NCBI GenBank assembly: GCA_903824675.1
Contig: CAIJXV010000072.1
Span: 1 to 64,000, forward strand
From: an uncultured bacterium
GTDB lineage: Bacteria > Verrucomicrobiota > Kiritimatiellia > CAIKKV01 > CAIJXV01
Reading direction: 5' to 3'
Length of the DNA stretch: 64,000 bases
Shown here: in pieces, positions 43,630 through 52,376 of the stretch
Position numbering within the stretch: position 1 is the stretch's first letter
Layout: each line of letters begins with the position of its first letter
Made by a program: the position numbers and the translations under genes
Notes under the pieces: model-generated
Seen by the model: the letters and a program-made list of their open reading frames with translations, nothing else
Database searches by the model: none
Told to the model about the DNA's origin: nothing

Positions 43630-46629
43630 TTAAAATTTCTGTCCCACCTGGTATTTCCATTTGCCGGATACGGAAATCCCCTGGGGATCGCTTCCGTCCG
43701 CCGGCACCAGTATCATATCCTTTGGGTCCGCTCCCCAGATTCCGCCGGCAAACACCGTGTCAATCACCCGCACGGTCAATACCGCCCGCCCGGCCGTGAC
43801 CGCTGATCCTGGCACCGGGTACACCCGCGGAACATCCCAGTATTTAGTCACACCGCCCTGGCAACTGCCCATGCCACCGATGCGCACGGCGTTGAACCAC
43901 GTTACATCGACTTCGTCCACGGGACCCAGGTGCAGGATCAAATCCTTTCCCGCCCACGCGGATGGGATCTCTACCGTTTTTCGGAACCAGACCAAGCCAT
44001 CAAAAGCGGGCAAGGTCGTCTTTTCCCAGGGAATCGCTACCTCCATTTCGGGCCAGGTGGAATCGTCCAATGCGGGTTGCGCCATTTGCGTTCCGAGGGT
44101 CTCGTTGGTTTCAATCGCCACCGCCGACTGCCAGGTTCCATTGAGGATGCCGCCCACATTCAATTCTTTTACGGAACGCAGTCGTGATATCTGCTCCGCC
44201 GACAGTCTCCCGTCCTTCACAAGTGTTCGCATCAACTGGAGCCTGAGATCCGAAAATGAGGCGTAGGTGTTTCCGTTGTAGAGGGAGACAACCTTTGCGC
44301 CTTGCAAGGCGGGGTTGACGGACTGGATTAGGTGCTCGACGGTTGAATGGTAACGGCCGCGGTACGATTCAACGATCGCGCGGTAGACATGGAGAATAGG
44401 TGTCACCAGGTCCCCCCCACCCGAGCGCAGGGCCGCATAATGGTCAAACATATCTTCAAAGCCGGGAGTGGATGCCAAGTCCCGACACGCCCAAGCATTA
44501 ACTTCCTGGTTAAGCGGAAAATTATTCAACAAGGGCGTCCAGAAATCGATGGCCTTTTGTAGATAGCGTGCGGATAGTTCGGCTCGGCCGGCTTCTTTCA
44601 GCTTTTTGGACAGGAGTAAACAGACGCTCGGGACGCCCGCCTTGGCGTAAAGATCTTCGATTTTGCGAGGCAGATCCGGGTCCTGGTTGTCCAGTTTTTC
44701 CAATGACGCGGTTATTTCACGGGTATACTTCTCTTCCACGTCGCCAAAGAAATCACGGTAAACGGCCTTCATGTCCAACGCATCATTCAGATAGTTATGT
44801 TGCCATAATTGTTCGTGGTAGAAAGCGGCCTGGCGAATGACGTCGAATGTCTTTCCGGCGCCCAGGGTGGGATACATTTTAAACAAGGCGTCCAAGTAGC
44901 GGGAATCCGGATTAACAGCCAGCACATCGGTCAATTGAGCTGCAACTTTTTCGGCTTCCAGGGGTGCCATTGTCGATACTGGGAATTCATCCAGATGATT
45001 ATAGGGACCGGTATCCAAAGGCGATTTCAAGGCCTTAGCCACTACAAACGGCACGGTAAAACAGAATGAACTTGGACCGGAAACGTCGCCCTGATAAGGG
45101 CCCGTGACGACCCATCGACCTGCGGAATACCGACGAACAAATCCCGGACTCGTCTTTTGAAGATAGGTGTAGATTGCCGGTGTGGGCCGGCTGTTTGCGG
45201 TCGATACGGCGATCTCGCGCCAGTGTCCGGGCGGGACATTGCCGCGCATTGAAAGGGTTCCTCCCATAATCCAGTTGGCCAGGGCGGAGACTTTCGGTCC
45301 GGCCTCCTGCACCATGGCGCAAGCCTCCCGGAAGGTCGCTTCGTCGCTCGCGATGATGGAGGGTGCAATCAGGCTCAATCCGATTTCAGACCGCTCTTGC
45401 GGATGATCCGCCAACCGTCGTTTGAGCCCGACAACCATCTCCGCGCTCTGTTTTACCGTCCAGACATGTTCGCTGCGATAGGGCCAACCTCCCTGGCATA
45501 AGAAATCCAGAATCGCAGCCTTGACCACGCCGATGTAACTCGCAACAGGGTCCGTGTCATTCTTTATTGTGTATTGACGGGCGGCACTCATCAGTTCCGC
45601 CTGGAAATTGCGCCTCGTCTGGGAACCGGTGAAGGTCGTGTCAAAAAGACCCTGAAAATGGGGGTCTGCCGGAAATTCGACGGAGTGGGCATTGGGCGTG
45701 AGCGGATACGGAAAACAAAGGGCAATAAAGGGAATGTCCACCTGATACTCGTTCCGGGGAATACCCTCATTCGCCGTCGGCGGATGAGACGCGACATCCT
45801 GGTAAAACTGAAGGAGCTGAGTTAGGAACGGGCTCGATGAGTGTTCAAGCAGCCGGGTTTCGGTTATGATCCGAAGCGCTTCGTCACGTCGTTCAAAGAG
45901 AAGCAGCCCGTAAACTTTAATAAGATGGGCAACCCAATCGCGATCAGCCGACGAGTTCGTGGACAGGAGGGCGAGGATCTCTTCCTGTCCGCGCGCGGGA
46001 AAAGACGTCAACGCGACAACCATCTCCGAATCCGATTCCAGCCCTGAGTCGCCTGAATTTGGGGCGGGACGGCCGGCATTTTTAAAGGTTTCGAATAAAA
46101 GATCGAGCCCGTTGCTCGGGGGGCCTGCTTTGACCTGCGGCAACGGCTCCGGCAGGAGATCGTTGATCTGAAGATTCGACGCTTTTAGTGTCGCCAGAAA
46201 ATCCGGTTTCTGATCCGAAAAATTGAACCCGCACGACCGGATCGACCGGGGATCGGAGATGACGATATTGGTGATTCCCCCGGCTCGGACCAGAGTAAGC
46301 TCAACCCTGGGGCGCTGTGCGTATAAAAACCGGATCAGATTATACTCCCGGCTGTCCCGAACCCGCACTCCATCCAGACCAATGATGCAGTCCCCCGGGC
46401 GCAGGCCTGCACGTTCAGCGGGTTGGTCTTTCTTAACGGACGTAATCCGGAGAACAAAAGCGGCAGGGGCGGAAGTAATGGATGTGATGTTTTCGAAATA
46501 GGTTGACGGATCGTCAGTAAACCCAGGGGGGGGCACGGTTAAAAAGGATTTGGAATTCGAGGATGAAAGGGGACTCGAAGGGCTGCAACCCGCCAGGCAC
46601 AGAAGGGCTGAAACAATTAATCTTTTCAT
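43630..46629 (-). CDS. 999-residue lipoprotein with PDZ domain and C-terminal jelly-roll
   Basis: ATG 46629 starts a lipoprotein signal with lipobox LAGC (Cys15). A PDZ domain follows (about 45-120; RITSVKKDQPAERAGLRPGD, then IIGLDGVRVRDS). The centre (about 170-800) is mostly helical and TPR-like. Near 830-960 the sequence WPEMEVAIPWE, LVWFRKTVEIPSAWAGKDL and LHLGPVDEVDVTWFN strongly resembles the beta-sandwich of sialate O-acetylesterases, though no esterase catalytic domain is present. Perhaps a surface protein that binds peptides and glycans. It is divergent from the small Cys protein at 46827. Confidence 0.75.
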   Translation of the reverse strand: MKRLIVSALLCLAGCSPSSPLSSSNSKSFLTVPPPGFTDDPSTYFENITSITSAPAAFVLRITSVKKDQPAERAGLRPGDCIIGLDGVRVRDSREYNLIRFLYAQRPRVELTLVRAGGITNIVISDPRSIRSCGFNFSDQKPDFLATLKASNLQINDLLPEPLPQVKAGPPSNGLDLLFETFKNAGRPAPNSGDSGLESDSEMVVALTSFPARGQEEILALLSTNSSADRDWVAHLIKVYGLLLFERRDEALRIITETRLLEHSSSPFLTQLLQFYQDVASHPPTANEGIPRNEYQVDIPFIALCFPYPLTPNAHSVEFPADPHFQGLFDTTFTGSQTRRNFQAELMSAARQYTIKNDTDPVASYIGVVKAAILDFLCQGGWPYRSEHVWTVKQSAEMVVGLKRRLADHPQERSEIGLSLIAPSIIASDEATFREACAMVQEAGPKVSALANWIMGGTLSMRGNVPPGHWREIAVSTANSRPTPAIYTYLQKTSPGFVRRYSAGRWVVTGPYQGDVSGPSSFCFTVPFVVAKALKSPLDTGPYNHLDEFPVSTMAPLEAEKVAAQLTDVLAVNPDSRYLDALFKMYPTLGAGKTFDVIRQAAFYHEQLWQHNYLNDALDMKAVYRDFFGDVEEKYTREITASLEKLDNQDPDLPRKIEDLYAKAGVPSVCLLLSKKLKEAGRAELSARYLQKAIDFWTPLLNNFPLNQEVNAWACRDLASTPGFEDMFDHYAALRSGGGDLVTPILHVYRAIVESYRGRYHSTVEHLIQSVNPALQGAKVVSLYNGNTYASFSDLRLQLMRTLVKDGRLSAEQISRLRSVKELNVGGILNGTWQSAVAIETNETLGTQMAQPALDDSTWPEMEVAIPWEKTTLPAFDGLVWFRKTVEIPSAWAGKDLILHLGPVDEVDVTWFNAVRIGGMGSCQGGVTKYWDVPRVYPVPGSAVTAGRAVLTVRVIDTVFAGGIWGADPKDMILVPADGSDPQGISVSGKWKYQVGQKF

Positions 46630-46826
46630 GAAGTTACCGTCTGGGTTCCACTCGATAGGTTGATTTTTCAAAAACGAAAGCGTCCGCTCGTGCTGTGGAT
46701 ATATAATGCTTTTAATCAGATGAAGTTTGACAAAAGGCCAGGGTAGTGTCAATTTAATCAAGGTTAAATGCGGTTCTATATTATTAGGTGTTTGATCAGG
46801 GACGTCATTTCGCGTAAGGAGACTCG

Positions 46827-47372
46827 ATGCAAACGATCCGATGGATGGTGCTGGGGTTGGTATTCGCGGCGATGATCCCGGTCTTGGGTTTTGGGGCCGA
46901 AAAGGCGAAGGTATCGCCCTGTTGTGAAACCGTGGTGGCCAAGGACTTCCTGGGAGTTGAAAATCCTGCGGACAGCCCGCTGGATATCCGGCTTGTGTCC
47001 AAAGCCGCCAGCCTCAAAGAGGGCCTCCAACTGGCCGTTACGATCAAGAATGTTTCTGACAAACCTTATGAGATCTACACTTGCCCCAACATGCAAATGT
47101 GTCGCGTGCGGGGACTCCATCCAATGATCGCTTTCGATGAGACCGGCATGGGGCTTCTGGATGTTTGCAAGGACAGGACTTGTAAGGAAAAGTCGGTTGA
47201 AACTCGGGTGGCTGCCAAGGGCGAGTTCAACGTGGACCTTACTATCCCGGCTGATCGGCTTCCCAAAGCGGCACGCGTGAAGGACAAGGAGATATCGGTT
47301 TTTCTGTGCTTTAAACTCGCTGACGGCCGGCTCGTCCATTCCAATGTGGCGAAGGTTGCTCTGGCGGAGTAG
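46827..47372 (+). CDS. Small secreted cysteine-containing protein
   Basis: A 181-residue protein with AAGGAGA before the ATG and a signal peptide (MQTIRWMVLGLVFAAMIPVL, ending GFGA). The mature part has VSPCCET, IYTCPNMQMCRVRG, DVCKDRTCKEK and FLCFKL: eight Cys in all that could form disulfides. The strand pattern LQLAVTIKNVSDKPYEIY resembles an immunoglobulin-like fold. Function is unknown. It is the last gene before the repeat mosaic and trp promoter. Confidence 0.7.
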   Translation: MQTIRWMVLGLVFAAMIPVLGFGAEKAKVSPCCETVVAKDFLGVENPADSPLDIRLVSKAASLKEGLQLAVTIKNVSDKPYEIYTCPNMQMCRVRGLHPMIAFDETGMGLLDVCKDRTCKEKSVETRVAAKGEFNVDLTIPADRLPKAARVKDKEISVFLCFKLADGRLVHSNVAKVALAE

Positions 47373-47600
47373 GGCCTCGCGAACCGCAGCCGTCCAGGAA
47401 TGCCCGGCTGGACTAAGTGGTAACCACCGCGTGCGGTACCCCGCGGCTCATCCCGCAGGTGCGGGATTCGCCCTCCAGGGGAATTCTCTCGACGGGCTCG
47501 ATGTCGTCTTTTGGAGGGCGAGAGTCCTCGCGAGCCGCTGCCACGGGTGTGAACCCGGAACGCACCGATCTGGATTTCGGTCATACGCGATGATCGAGGC
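47373..47600. repeat. Mosaic of palindromic repeats before the trp operon
   Basis: No gene is supported here. At 47386-47413 GCAGCCGT...CCGGCTGGAC forms a hairpin related to one at 55439-55466. At 47512-47536 a GGAGGGCGAG...CGCGAGCC arm matches those at 37263 and 53799, and a degenerate partner ending GCCCTCCA lies at about 47470. Several short palindromes fill the rest. Confidence 0.7.
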
Positions 47601-47613
47601 CGAAAATAGGCGC

Positions 47614-47652
47614 TTGACTTTTTTGCCCGATGTTTCTATAAGTAGAAACATC
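47614..47652 (+). promoter_or_regulatory. trp promoter with a perfect palindromic operator; leaderless start
   Basis: TTGACT (47614-47619), 17 bases, then TATAAG (47637-47642) make a near-consensus promoter. GATGTTTCTA (47629-47638) and TAGAAACATC (47643-47652) are perfect 10-base arms around TAAG. The palindrome covers the -10 box and ends at the base before the trpE ATG (47653), so transcription should begin within a few bases of the start codon. No Shine-Dalgarno and no attenuator are possible in this layout. The operator does not resemble E. coli TrpR sites. Confidence 0.75.
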
Positions 47653-49107
47653 ATGCAACCGAATCCTGATACTTACCGGCAGTTGGCGGCGGAATATGAT
47701 GTGATTCCCGTCGCCCGCGAACGGCTCGCCGACCGGGAAACCCCGGTATCCGTGCTGGCGCGTTTCGCTCATCGACCCAATGTCTTCCTCCTCGAAAGTA
47801 TGGAGGGGGGCGAAAAGTGGGGGCGCTATTCCTTCATCGGCGTGGATCCCGCGCCCTGGTTCGAGGCCGGGCATGCCCGGGGCCCCACCGGCACCCTGGA
47901 AACCTTGCGCAAAATCTACCGTGATCGGCGCGTCGCCGTTCTCCCCGGTCTGCCCCGCTTCGTCGGGGGCGCCGTCGGATTCATCGGCTATGAAGCGGTC
48001 GGGGAATTCGAGCGCCTGCCGATGCCCAAGCCGGCGGATCCCGATGCCGTCCCGCTCAGCGCCTTTGTCCAGGCCGACCGCGTGATCGTGTTCGACAATA
48101 TCCGGCACACCCTGACGATTGTCATCTCGACCCGGCCCCGAGAATTCGCGAACCCCATGCGGGCCTACGAGCAGGCCCTGGTGGAAATCGAGGCCATCGA
48201 GAAAATATTGCGGGAGCCGCCGCCCCCGGATGTTCCGAAGCCGGCCGCGCCCGTCGAATTTGTCTCCAACCTGACGGCGGATGAATTTCGCGCCATGGTG
48301 TCGAAAGCCCGGGAATACATCCATGCCGGGGACGTCATTCAGGTGGTCCTCAGCCAGCGGTTTCGCGCCCGTACCTCGCTGGATCCGGTGACGGTCTACC
48401 GCGCCTTGCGATTTCTCAATCCTTCGCCCTACACCTTCTTTCTGCGCATCGGGGGACGCACGTTGGCGGGCTCTTCACCGGAGGTGATGGTCCGGCTGAC
48501 GGGCAACCGGGTCGAGTTGCGACCGATCGCCGGCACGCGCCCGCGGGGGGCAACCGAACAGCAGGATCGGGAGCTGGCCGACGAGTTGCTGGCCGACGAA
48601 AAGGAGCGGGCGGAGCATGTCATGCTGGTGGATCTTGGGCGCAACGACCTGGGGCGGATATCCGAGACGGGCAGTGTCCAGGTCACCGATTACATGGTGG
48701 TCGAACGCTACAGCCACGTCATGCACCTCGTTTCGCATGTGCAGGGAATTCTCCGCAAAGGGTTGGACGCCTATGATGTTATTGCGGCGACCTTCCCGGC
48801 CGGAACCCTGTCAGGCGCGCCTAAGATCCGTGCCATGGAGATCATCCGGGAACTGGAACCGGCGCCCCGGGGTGTGTATGGGGGAGCGGTGGGATATATC
48901 AGTTACGACGGCAATATGGATCTGGCCATCACGATTCGCACGCTGGAAATCGGTCCGGACCAGATTGCGGTTCAGGCGGGCGCCGGAATCGTGTATGATT
49001 CGGATCCCGACCGGGAATATGCCGAAACCTGTCACAAAGCCCGGGGGATGCAGAAGGCGGTGGCCTTGGCGGCTTCGGGTTTGGATTTGGAGGAGCGCGG
49101 CTTATGA
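47653..49107 (+). CDS. trpE: Anthranilate synthase component I
   Basis: A 484-residue chorismate-using enzyme. Conserved blocks are LLESMEGGEKWGRYSFIG (feedback-site region), PSPYTFFLRIGGRTLAGSSP, ELRPIAGTRPRGAT, HVMLVDLGRNDLGR and FPAGTLSGAPKIRAME. With TrpG it makes anthranilate from chorismate and glutamine. ATG 47653 abuts the operator palindrome and lacks any Shine-Dalgarno, consistent with leaderless translation. It overlaps trpG by 4 bases. Confidence 0.97.
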   Translation: MQPNPDTYRQLAAEYDVIPVARERLADRETPVSVLARFAHRPNVFLLESMEGGEKWGRYSFIGVDPAPWFEAGHARGPTGTLETLRKIYRDRRVAVLPGLPRFVGGAVGFIGYEAVGEFERLPMPKPADPDAVPLSAFVQADRVIVFDNIRHTLTIVISTRPREFANPMRAYEQALVEIEAIEKILREPPPPDVPKPAAPVEFVSNLTADEFRAMVSKAREYIHAGDVIQVVLSQRFRARTSLDPVTVYRALRFLNPSPYTFFLRIGGRTLAGSSPEVMVRLTGNRVELRPIAGTRPRGATEQQDRELADELLADEKERAEHVMLVDLGRNDLGRISETGSVQVTDYMVVERYSHVMHLVSHVQGILRKGLDAYDVIAATFPAGTLSGAPKIRAMEIIRELEPAPRGVYGGAVGYISYDGNMDLAITIRTLEIGPDQIAVQAGAGIVYDSDPDREYAETCHKARGMQKAVALAASGLDLEERGL

Positions 49108-49697
49108 TCGTCCTGATCGACAATTACGATTCGTTTACCTACAACCTGGTGCAGATGCTGGGTGGGCTGGGGGCTGAAGTGAAGGTATTTCGAAATGATG
49201 CCATCACGGTTGAAGGGGTGGAGGCTTTGTCGCCGGCGGCGGTGATCCTTTCGCCCGGACCCTGTACGCCGAAGGAAGCGGGAATCTCGGTAGCGACGAT
49301 CCGACGGTTTTCGGGGCGGATTCCGGTGTTGGGCGTCTGCCTGGGGCACCAGTCAATCGGGGTGGCTTTCGGCGCGACCGTGAGCAATGCCCGGCGCATC
49401 ATGCATGGCAAAGTTTCGGCGGTTCGGCATGATGGTTCGGCGCTTTATGCGGGGCTGAAGAATCCGTTCCCCGCGGGTCGCTACCATTCCCTGGCGGTAT
49501 TGGCGGAAACCCTGCCCCCGGAACTGGTGCCGGACGCCTTCAGCGATGACGATGAAATCATGGGGATGCGGCACACGACCCATCCGACCTTCGGCGTTCA
49601 GTTTCATCCCGAATCGGTGCTGACGCCCCATGGGAAGCGGTTATTGCGCAATTTCCTGGATATCGTCGCGGCCCATCCGGCCGTACGGGAGGCCTGA
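49104..49697 (+). CDS. trpG: Anthranilate synthase component II (glutamine amidotransferase)
   Basis: A 197-residue class I amidotransferase that feeds ammonia to TrpE. The triad is complete: Cys79 in VLGVCLGHQ, His168 and Glu170 in VQFHPES. ATGA overlap with trpE and a TGATG overlap with trpD keep production balanced. No fusion to trpD is present, unlike in enteric bacteria. Confidence 0.97.
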   Translation: MIVLIDNYDSFTYNLVQMLGGLGAEVKVFRNDAITVEGVEALSPAAVILSPGPCTPKEAGISVATIRRFSGRIPVLGVCLGHQSIGVAFGATVSNARRIMHGKVSAVRHDGSALYAGLKNPFPAGRYHSLAVLAETLPPELVPDAFSDDDEIMGMRHTTHPTFGVQFHPESVLTPHGKRLLRNFLDIVAAHPAVREA

Positions 49698-50710
49698 TGA
49701 TGAAAGTTCTGTTGCAACGATTGATCGAGGGTGGAAATCTGGCGCAGTCGGAATCGGCCGAATTATTTGATGCGATCATGGGAGGAACGGTGCCTCCGGC
49801 CCAGGTTGCAGGATTACTCGTGGCCTTGCGGGCAAAGGGCGAAACGGTCGAAGAGATCGCGGGTGCGGCCTCCTCGATGCGTCGGCATGCGGTCTTCATC
49901 GATGCTGGCGGATTGCGGGTGGTCGACACCTGCGGGACAGGGGGCGATGGATCGGGCACCTTCAATATTTCGACAACGGCGGCCTTTGTCGTTGCCGGGT
50001 CGGGCGTTCCGGTCGCCAAACACGGAAACCGCGCGATTTCCAGCCAATGCGGTTCGGCCGATGTCCTCACGGCTTTGGGGGTCAATATCGAGGTCACCCC
50101 GGACGTGATGGAATCCTGCATCCGGGAAGCCGGTATCGGTTTTCTCTATGCGCCCAAGTTGCATCCGGCGATGAAACACGCCATGGGGGTGCGGCGCGAA
50201 CTGGGCGTGCGAACGATCTTTAATCTGCTCGGCCCGCTGACGAATCCCGCCGGCGCACGGGGTCAGGTGCTGGGGGTGTTCGCTCCGGAACTCACCGAAT
50301 GCCTGGCTGAAGTTTTGCGTTTGCTGGGCAGTCAACGCGCCTTTGTGGTTCATGGCAGTGACGGCCTGGACGAGATCACCGTTACCGGACCGAGCCGGAT
50401 TTGCGAATTGCGGGAGGGTCGCGTGTCGACCTACAATCTCGATCCCCTGCGGTATTTTGGCCAGTATGCCGAGGCCGCGGAGTTGCGCGGGGGGACACCG
50501 GACGTCAATGCCGGGATCACGCGCCGGGTATTGGCGGGGGAGAAGGGGGCCTGTCGGGACATCGTGTGTATCAACGCGGCTGCGGCGATTGCCGCGGGGG
50601 GACGGGCGCCGGATATTGAGGGCGGCCTGGAGTTGGCCCGTCAATCCATCGATAGCGGCTACGCGCAGAAAGCATTGGATCGGCTGGTGGCGTTGAGCAA
50701 GGCGGGGTAA
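49697..50710 (+). CDS. trpD: Anthranilate phosphoribosyltransferase
   Basis: A 337-residue enzyme that joins anthranilate to PRPP. Signatures are VDTCGTGGDGSGTFNIST (PRPP/Mg loop), AKHGNRAISSQCGSADVLTA and the catalytic-domain GVRRELGVRTIFNLLGPLTN. GGGAGG precedes the start. The 130-base gap to trpC that follows is the first break in coupling within the operon. Confidence 0.97.
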   Translation: MMKVLLQRLIEGGNLAQSESAELFDAIMGGTVPPAQVAGLLVALRAKGETVEEIAGAASSMRRHAVFIDAGGLRVVDTCGTGGDGSGTFNISTTAAFVVAGSGVPVAKHGNRAISSQCGSADVLTALGVNIEVTPDVMESCIREAGIGFLYAPKLHPAMKHAMGVRRELGVRTIFNLLGPLTNPAGARGQVLGVFAPELTECLAEVLRLLGSQRAFVVHGSDGLDEITVTGPSRICELREGRVSTYNLDPLRYFGQYAEAAELRGGTPDVNAGITRRVLAGEKGACRDIVCINAAAAIAAGGRAPDIEGGLELARQSIDSGYAQKALDRLVALSKAG

Positions 50711-50720
50711 TGGGGAGAAG

Positions 50721-50830
50721 GGGCCTAGGCAGTAGGAGTTCAGGCGGTAGTTCAGGAGAACGACATGAAAACGCAGAATAGTATTGGAATACGTACTTGC
50801 CTACAGCCTAAACCCCTATAGCCTAAGCCC
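50721..50830. repeat. Inverted repeat in the trpD-trpC gap, enclosing a mini-ORF
   Basis: Thirty bases at 50721-50750 (GGGCCTAGGCAGTAGGAGTT onward) match the reverse complement of 50801-50830 at 24 of 30 positions, so the mRNA can form a long hairpin. The loop holds AGGAG and an 18-codon ORF (50765-50821). A third copy lies at 53568-53598 over the trpB stop codon. Confidence 0.75.
50765..50821 (+). CDS. 18-codon mini-ORF before trpC
   Basis: ATG 50765 has AGGAG 5 bases upstream and reads MKTQNSIGIRTCLQPKPL before TAG, ending 19 bases before trpC. The C-terminal half is repeat DNA. It may carry the original ribosome binding site of trpC, displaced by repeat insertion, and allow coupled re-initiation. 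Expression is unproven. Confidence 0.3.
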   Translation: MKTQNSIGIRTCLQPKPL

Positions 50831-50840
50831 CTTTCTTCAC

Positions 50841-51641
50841 ATGAATAAACTCGAACAAATTGCGGCAGAGCGGCGGGCGGATTTCAAAATGCTTGCCGGA
50901 TCAGTGGATTTGGCCGGGCTGGAGCAACGGGCCCAGTCCCGTCGGCCGCGGAGTTTGACTGACCGGCTGGCCCGGGCGCCGTCCGGGGTTCCCGTGGTGA
51001 TCGCGGAAAGTAAAAAGGCGAGCCCTTCGGCGGGCGTGTTGTGTGACGACTATGATCCCGCAGCGACGGCTCGCGCATACGAGGCCGCAGGGGCGTCGGC
51101 CCTTTCAGTCCTGACTGAACCCCGGCATTTTATGGGACGCGGTGAAGATCTGGCGCTGGTGCGTGCGGCGGTGTCCGTTCCGCTGTTGTGCAAGGATTTC
51201 ATGGTCGATCCTCTCCAGGTTGTATTTGCCGCCGCCTGGGGTGCGGATGTCATTCTCCTGATCGCCGCCCTGTTATCCGATGCGGAGATGCGCGGGATGG
51301 CCGGTCGGGCCAGAGACTATGGATTGGAAGTGTTGTGCGAGGCGCATACCCCGGAGGAAGTCGAACGAAGCCTGGCGCTGGAGGGCGTGATGATCGGGGT
51401 CAACAGCCGGGATCTGAAAACCCTCAAGACCGATCTGGCCATCGCCCGTAACCTGGCCTCGCAGATTCCGACCAACCGGTTGGCCGTGGCGGAGAGCGGA
51501 ATTCGGACGGCGGCGGAAATCCGGGACTTGATGGGGCGGGGGTATCGCGGATTCCTGATTGGCGAATCGTTATTACGAAGCGGGGATCCGGGCCGCTCAT
51601 TGCACCTTCTGCTGCAGGAGACGATCAGCGCTGAACTCTAA
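50841..51641 (+). CDS. trpC: Indole-3-glycerol phosphate synthase
   Basis: A 266-residue TIM-barrel enzyme. Motifs are VVIAESKKASPSAGV (catalytic Glu and Lys near 56-59), LLCKDFMVDPLQV and VMIGVNSRDLKTL, then AESGIRT and GFLIGESLL. ATG 50841 begins the family domain but has no Shine-Dalgarno; the nearest one serves the mini-ORF upstream. An in-frame TTG at 50784 would only translate repeat sequence. Confidence 0.96.
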   Translation: MNKLEQIAAERRADFKMLAGSVDLAGLEQRAQSRRPRSLTDRLARAPSGVPVVIAESKKASPSAGVLCDDYDPAATARAYEAAGASALSVLTEPRHFMGRGEDLALVRAAVSVPLLCKDFMVDPLQVVFAAAWGADVILLIAALLSDAEMRGMAGRARDYGLEVLCEAHTPEEVERSLALEGVMIGVNSRDLKTLKTDLAIARNLASQIPTNRLAVAESGIRTAAEIRDLMGRGYRGFLIGESLLRSGDPGRSLHLLLQETISAEL

Positions 51642-51654
51642 AGCGGGAATGAAG

Positions 51655-51725
51655 AACGGCGCTCTTGCGCGCCTACTACAAACGGATGTTGCACCTGTTC
51701 GTAGTAGCGCCGCGTGAGGCGCGTT
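51655..51725. repeat. Palindromic repeat element in the trpC-trpF gap
   Basis: Half one (51655-51679) runs AACGGCGCTCTTGCGCGCC then TACTAC; half two (51701-51725) starts GTAGTAGCGCCGCG. The halves pair around a 21-base loop. The element is the same family as those at 41845-42150 and 53712-53783 and fills most of the 102-base gap. Confidence 0.8.
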
Positions 51726-51743
51726 GTTCTGTAAGGCTGAATC

Positions 51744-52376
51744 ATGAACGGTGAAATAAAAATTTGTGGAATAACCCGGATCGAGGATGCCGCGGTTGCG
51801 GTTGACGCCGGCGCCGATTACCTGGGGTTTGTCTTTTATGCGGGGTCGAAACGCTCGGTGATCCCGTCGGTGGTGCAAGGCATTCTGGCGGCGTTGCCGG
51901 CCGGAGTTCGGGGAATAGGGGTGTTTGTCAATGAATCCCCGGCGACGATCGATCGGATTGTCACCGAGTGCGGTCTTTATGCGGTCCAATTGCACGGGGA
52001 CGAGACGTCGAACGATTTTATAGGGCGAAACTTCAGAATCTGGCGGGCGGTCCGATGGGAAGGTGGCGCCTGGAAACCGGACCCCGCGCATTGGCCGGCA
52101 GAGCGTTGGTTGGTGGACGCCGCCGTGCCGGGGGTGTATGGTGGTACTGGCCAGACGGCGGATTGGGCTGCAGCGGCTGATCTGGCGGCACAACGGCCCT
52201 GCCTGTTGGCGGGCGGGTTGACGGTCGAGACGGTGGCGGGAGCGATCCGGCGGGTGCGTCCCGCGGGGGTGGATGTGTCCGGCGGCGTGGAAAGCGGTCC
52301 GGGTTGCAAGGATGCCGGTAAAATCCGGTCATTCATCAAGGCTGCGCGCGCGGCCTGGGAGAGGATTAGAAAATGA
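51744..52376 (+). CDS. trpF: Phosphoribosylanthranilate isomerase
   Basis: A 210-residue TIM-barrel isomerase. The catalytic Cys8 lies in IKICGITR, and the phosphate-binding end reads [16 protein letters not shown], where the first Asp is the second catalytic residue. AVQLHGDE is also conserved. It overlaps trpB by 4 bases (ATGA). Confidence 0.96.
   Translation: MNGEIKICGITRIEDAAVAVDAGADYLGFVFYAGSKRSVIPSVVQGILAALPAGVRGIGVFVNESPATIDRIVTECGLYAVQLHGDETSNDFIGRNFRIWRAVRWEGGAWKPDPAHWPAERWLVDAAVPGVYGGTGQTADWAAAADLAAQRPCLLAGGLTVETVAGAIRRVRPAGVDVSGGVESGPGCKDAGKIRSFIKAARAAWERIRK

Noticed and set aside
47581-47652. Tryptophan attenuator or leader peptide before trpE
   Set aside because: The promoter lies too close to the ATG to leave a leader, and no Trp-codon-rich ORF or terminator pair is found.
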